Assembly (NCBI RefSeq): GCF_001874525.1
Contig: NZ_LKAQ01000004.1
Span: 2,694,730-2,758,729, forward strand
Reading direction: 5' to 3'
DNA from: Pseudodesulfovibrio hydrargyri
GTDB taxonomy: Bacteria > Desulfobacterota > Desulfovibrionia > Desulfovibrionales > Desulfovibrionaceae
Length of the DNA stretch: 64,000 nucleotides
Position numbers and translations under genes: made by a program. How positions within the stretch are numbered: position 1 is the first letter of the stretch; each line of letters opens with the position of its first letter. The notes below the pieces were generated by a model that saw only the letters and a program-made list of their open reading frames with translations, had not been told where the DNA came from and did no database searches. This document shows positions 63,387 to 64,000 of this stretch, one piece after another.

Positions 63387-63956
63387 ATGCGTGAAATCAT
63401 CAATATGATAGTGGTCCTGTCGCTCATCTGTGCCGCCTCCGGCACCCTGTTGGTCAACCTGAAGCGGGCCACCAAGGACAAGATCGAACAACAGGTGCTC
63501 GTCAACGTCCAGGGACCGGCGCTGATGACCGTGCTCGCCGGATGCGACAACGATCCCATCGCCGAGCGCCAGACCGTGGACGGCGTGACCGTGTTCCCGG
63601 CCCGGCGTTCCGGCAAGCTCGTGGGCGTGGCCTTCGAGACCGCCGCTCCCGGTTATTCCGGCGATGTCGGCGTCATGGTCGGATTCGACCTGGACGCGGA
63701 CCGGCTCATCGGCATCGGCATCACCACCCAGACCGAGACCCCGGGCGTGGGCACCCGCATCATGAAGCCCGCGTTCCTCAAGCAGTTCAAGGGCCACAAG
63801 GTCGATTCCCTGGCCCTGAGTTCCAAGGGCGGCGACATCGACGCCGTGGCCGGGGCGACCTATTCGTCCACCGGCGCGGTGGACGCGGTGCGCAAGGCCT
63901 TAACCGTCTACAAGGACATCAAGCCGCAAATCGCCGCCCTCTGGCCGGCGTCCTAG
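63387..63956 (+). CDS. rnfG: Rnf complex subunit RnfG
   Basis: A 189-residue subunit homologous to NqrC, with one N-terminal helix (INMIVVLSLICAASGTLLV) and a periplasmic FMN-binding domain. The flavinylation motif is DAVAGATYSS with T158 as the acceptor. Preceding segment GIGITTQTETPGVGTRI is standard for the family. It begins two bases after the rnfD stop. The covalent FMN is added by an ApbE-type transferase, not seen in this window. Confidence 0.92.
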   Translation: MREIINMIVVLSLICAASGTLLVNLKRATKDKIEQQVLVNVQGPALMTVLAGCDNDPIAERQTVDGVTVFPARRSGKLVGVAFETAAPGYSGDVGVMVGFDLDADRLIGIGITTQTETPGVGTRIMKPAFLKQFKGHKVDSLALSSKGGDIDAVAGATYSSTGAVDAVRKALTVYKDIKPQIAALWPAS

Positions 63957-63966
63957 GGAGCAATAC

Positions 63967-64000
63967 ATGAGTTCCATCAAGAAGGAATTCCTCAAGGGAT
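63967..64000 (+). CDS. rnfE: Rnf complex subunit RnfE, 5' fragment
   Basis: Only the first 11 codons are inside the window (MSSIKKEFLKG). ATG 63967 follows GGGAG. The start resembles RnfE/NqrD proteins and matches the order rnfC, D, G, E; identification rests mainly on position. Confidence 0.65.
   Translation, partial: MSSIKKEFLKG

Overview
The window looks like chromosomal DNA of a high-GC sulfate-reducing deltaproteobacterium of the Desulfovibrionaceae (Desulfovibrio/Pseudodesulfovibrio type). Reasons: a tetraheme c3-type cytochrome; an aldehyde oxidoreductase whose eight [2Fe-2S] cysteines fall at the same residue numbers I recall for Desulfovibrio gigas Mop; an Rnf operon that opens with a multiheme cytochrome; and many 2-oxoacid/ferredoxin and two-component genes. 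This assignment comes from recalled family knowledge, not a search. I see no rRNA, tRNA, CRISPR array, insertion sequence or prophage. Codon use and GC look even, apart from an AT-rich regulatory stretch before rnf.

Layout. 1-2048: end of a polar amino-acid ABC transporter (binding protein, terminator, two permeases). 2195-2833: cbiC. 3068-5965: korDABC-type 2-oxoacid:ferredoxin oxidoreductase. 6044-9107 (minus): glycosyltransferase, FlgO-like lipoprotein, purine nucleoside phosphorylase. 9199-15900: motA, motB and a PilZ gene running almost without gaps into an unusual three-piece acyl-CoA carboxylase. 15946-18407: ssb, a hotdog thioesterase, an XRE-cupin regulator with twin palindromic operators, and a YbaK-type deacylase.

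18774-31588 is the most striking block. A MoeA-like protein and the Mop aldehyde oxidoreductase are followed, after a terminator, by nine tightly packed genes: flavin/Fe-S/CCG protein, 71-residue double-CXXC protein, methyltransferase, Cys-rich C_GCAxxG-type protein, radical SAM enzyme, adenylate-forming ligase, XdhC-like protein, MocA-like nucleotidyltransferase fused to an HD domain, and histidine phosphatase. XdhC and MocA functions fit molybdenum-cofactor cytidylylation and insertion. The rest suggests an uncharacterised maturation or modification pathway and is the best candidate for an undescribed system.

31601-40271: membrane protein, SWIM/SNF2 helicase, oligopeptide-type binding lipoprotein, bifunctional Rel, small His-rich secreted protein. 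40514-48345 (minus): cytochrome c3 behind a sigma-54-type promoter; a second amino-acid ABC transporter with both permeases fused in one chain; L-serine dehydratase and malate synthase G. 48589-59974: glycosyltransferase, then a signalling island with two histidine kinases, four single-domain receivers, a TauE-family transporter, a small membrane protein and an NtrC-type sigma-54 activator, followed by a FUSC-type membrane protein. 60739-64000: pentaheme cytochrome, rnfC, rnfD, rnfG and the first codons of rnfE, behind a long AT-rich leader with another sigma-54-type promoter.

Three -24/-12 promoters (before cytochrome c3, the signalling island and rnf) lie in the same window as a sigma-54 activator gene, which suggests an electron-transfer regulon. 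The link to that particular activator is inference.
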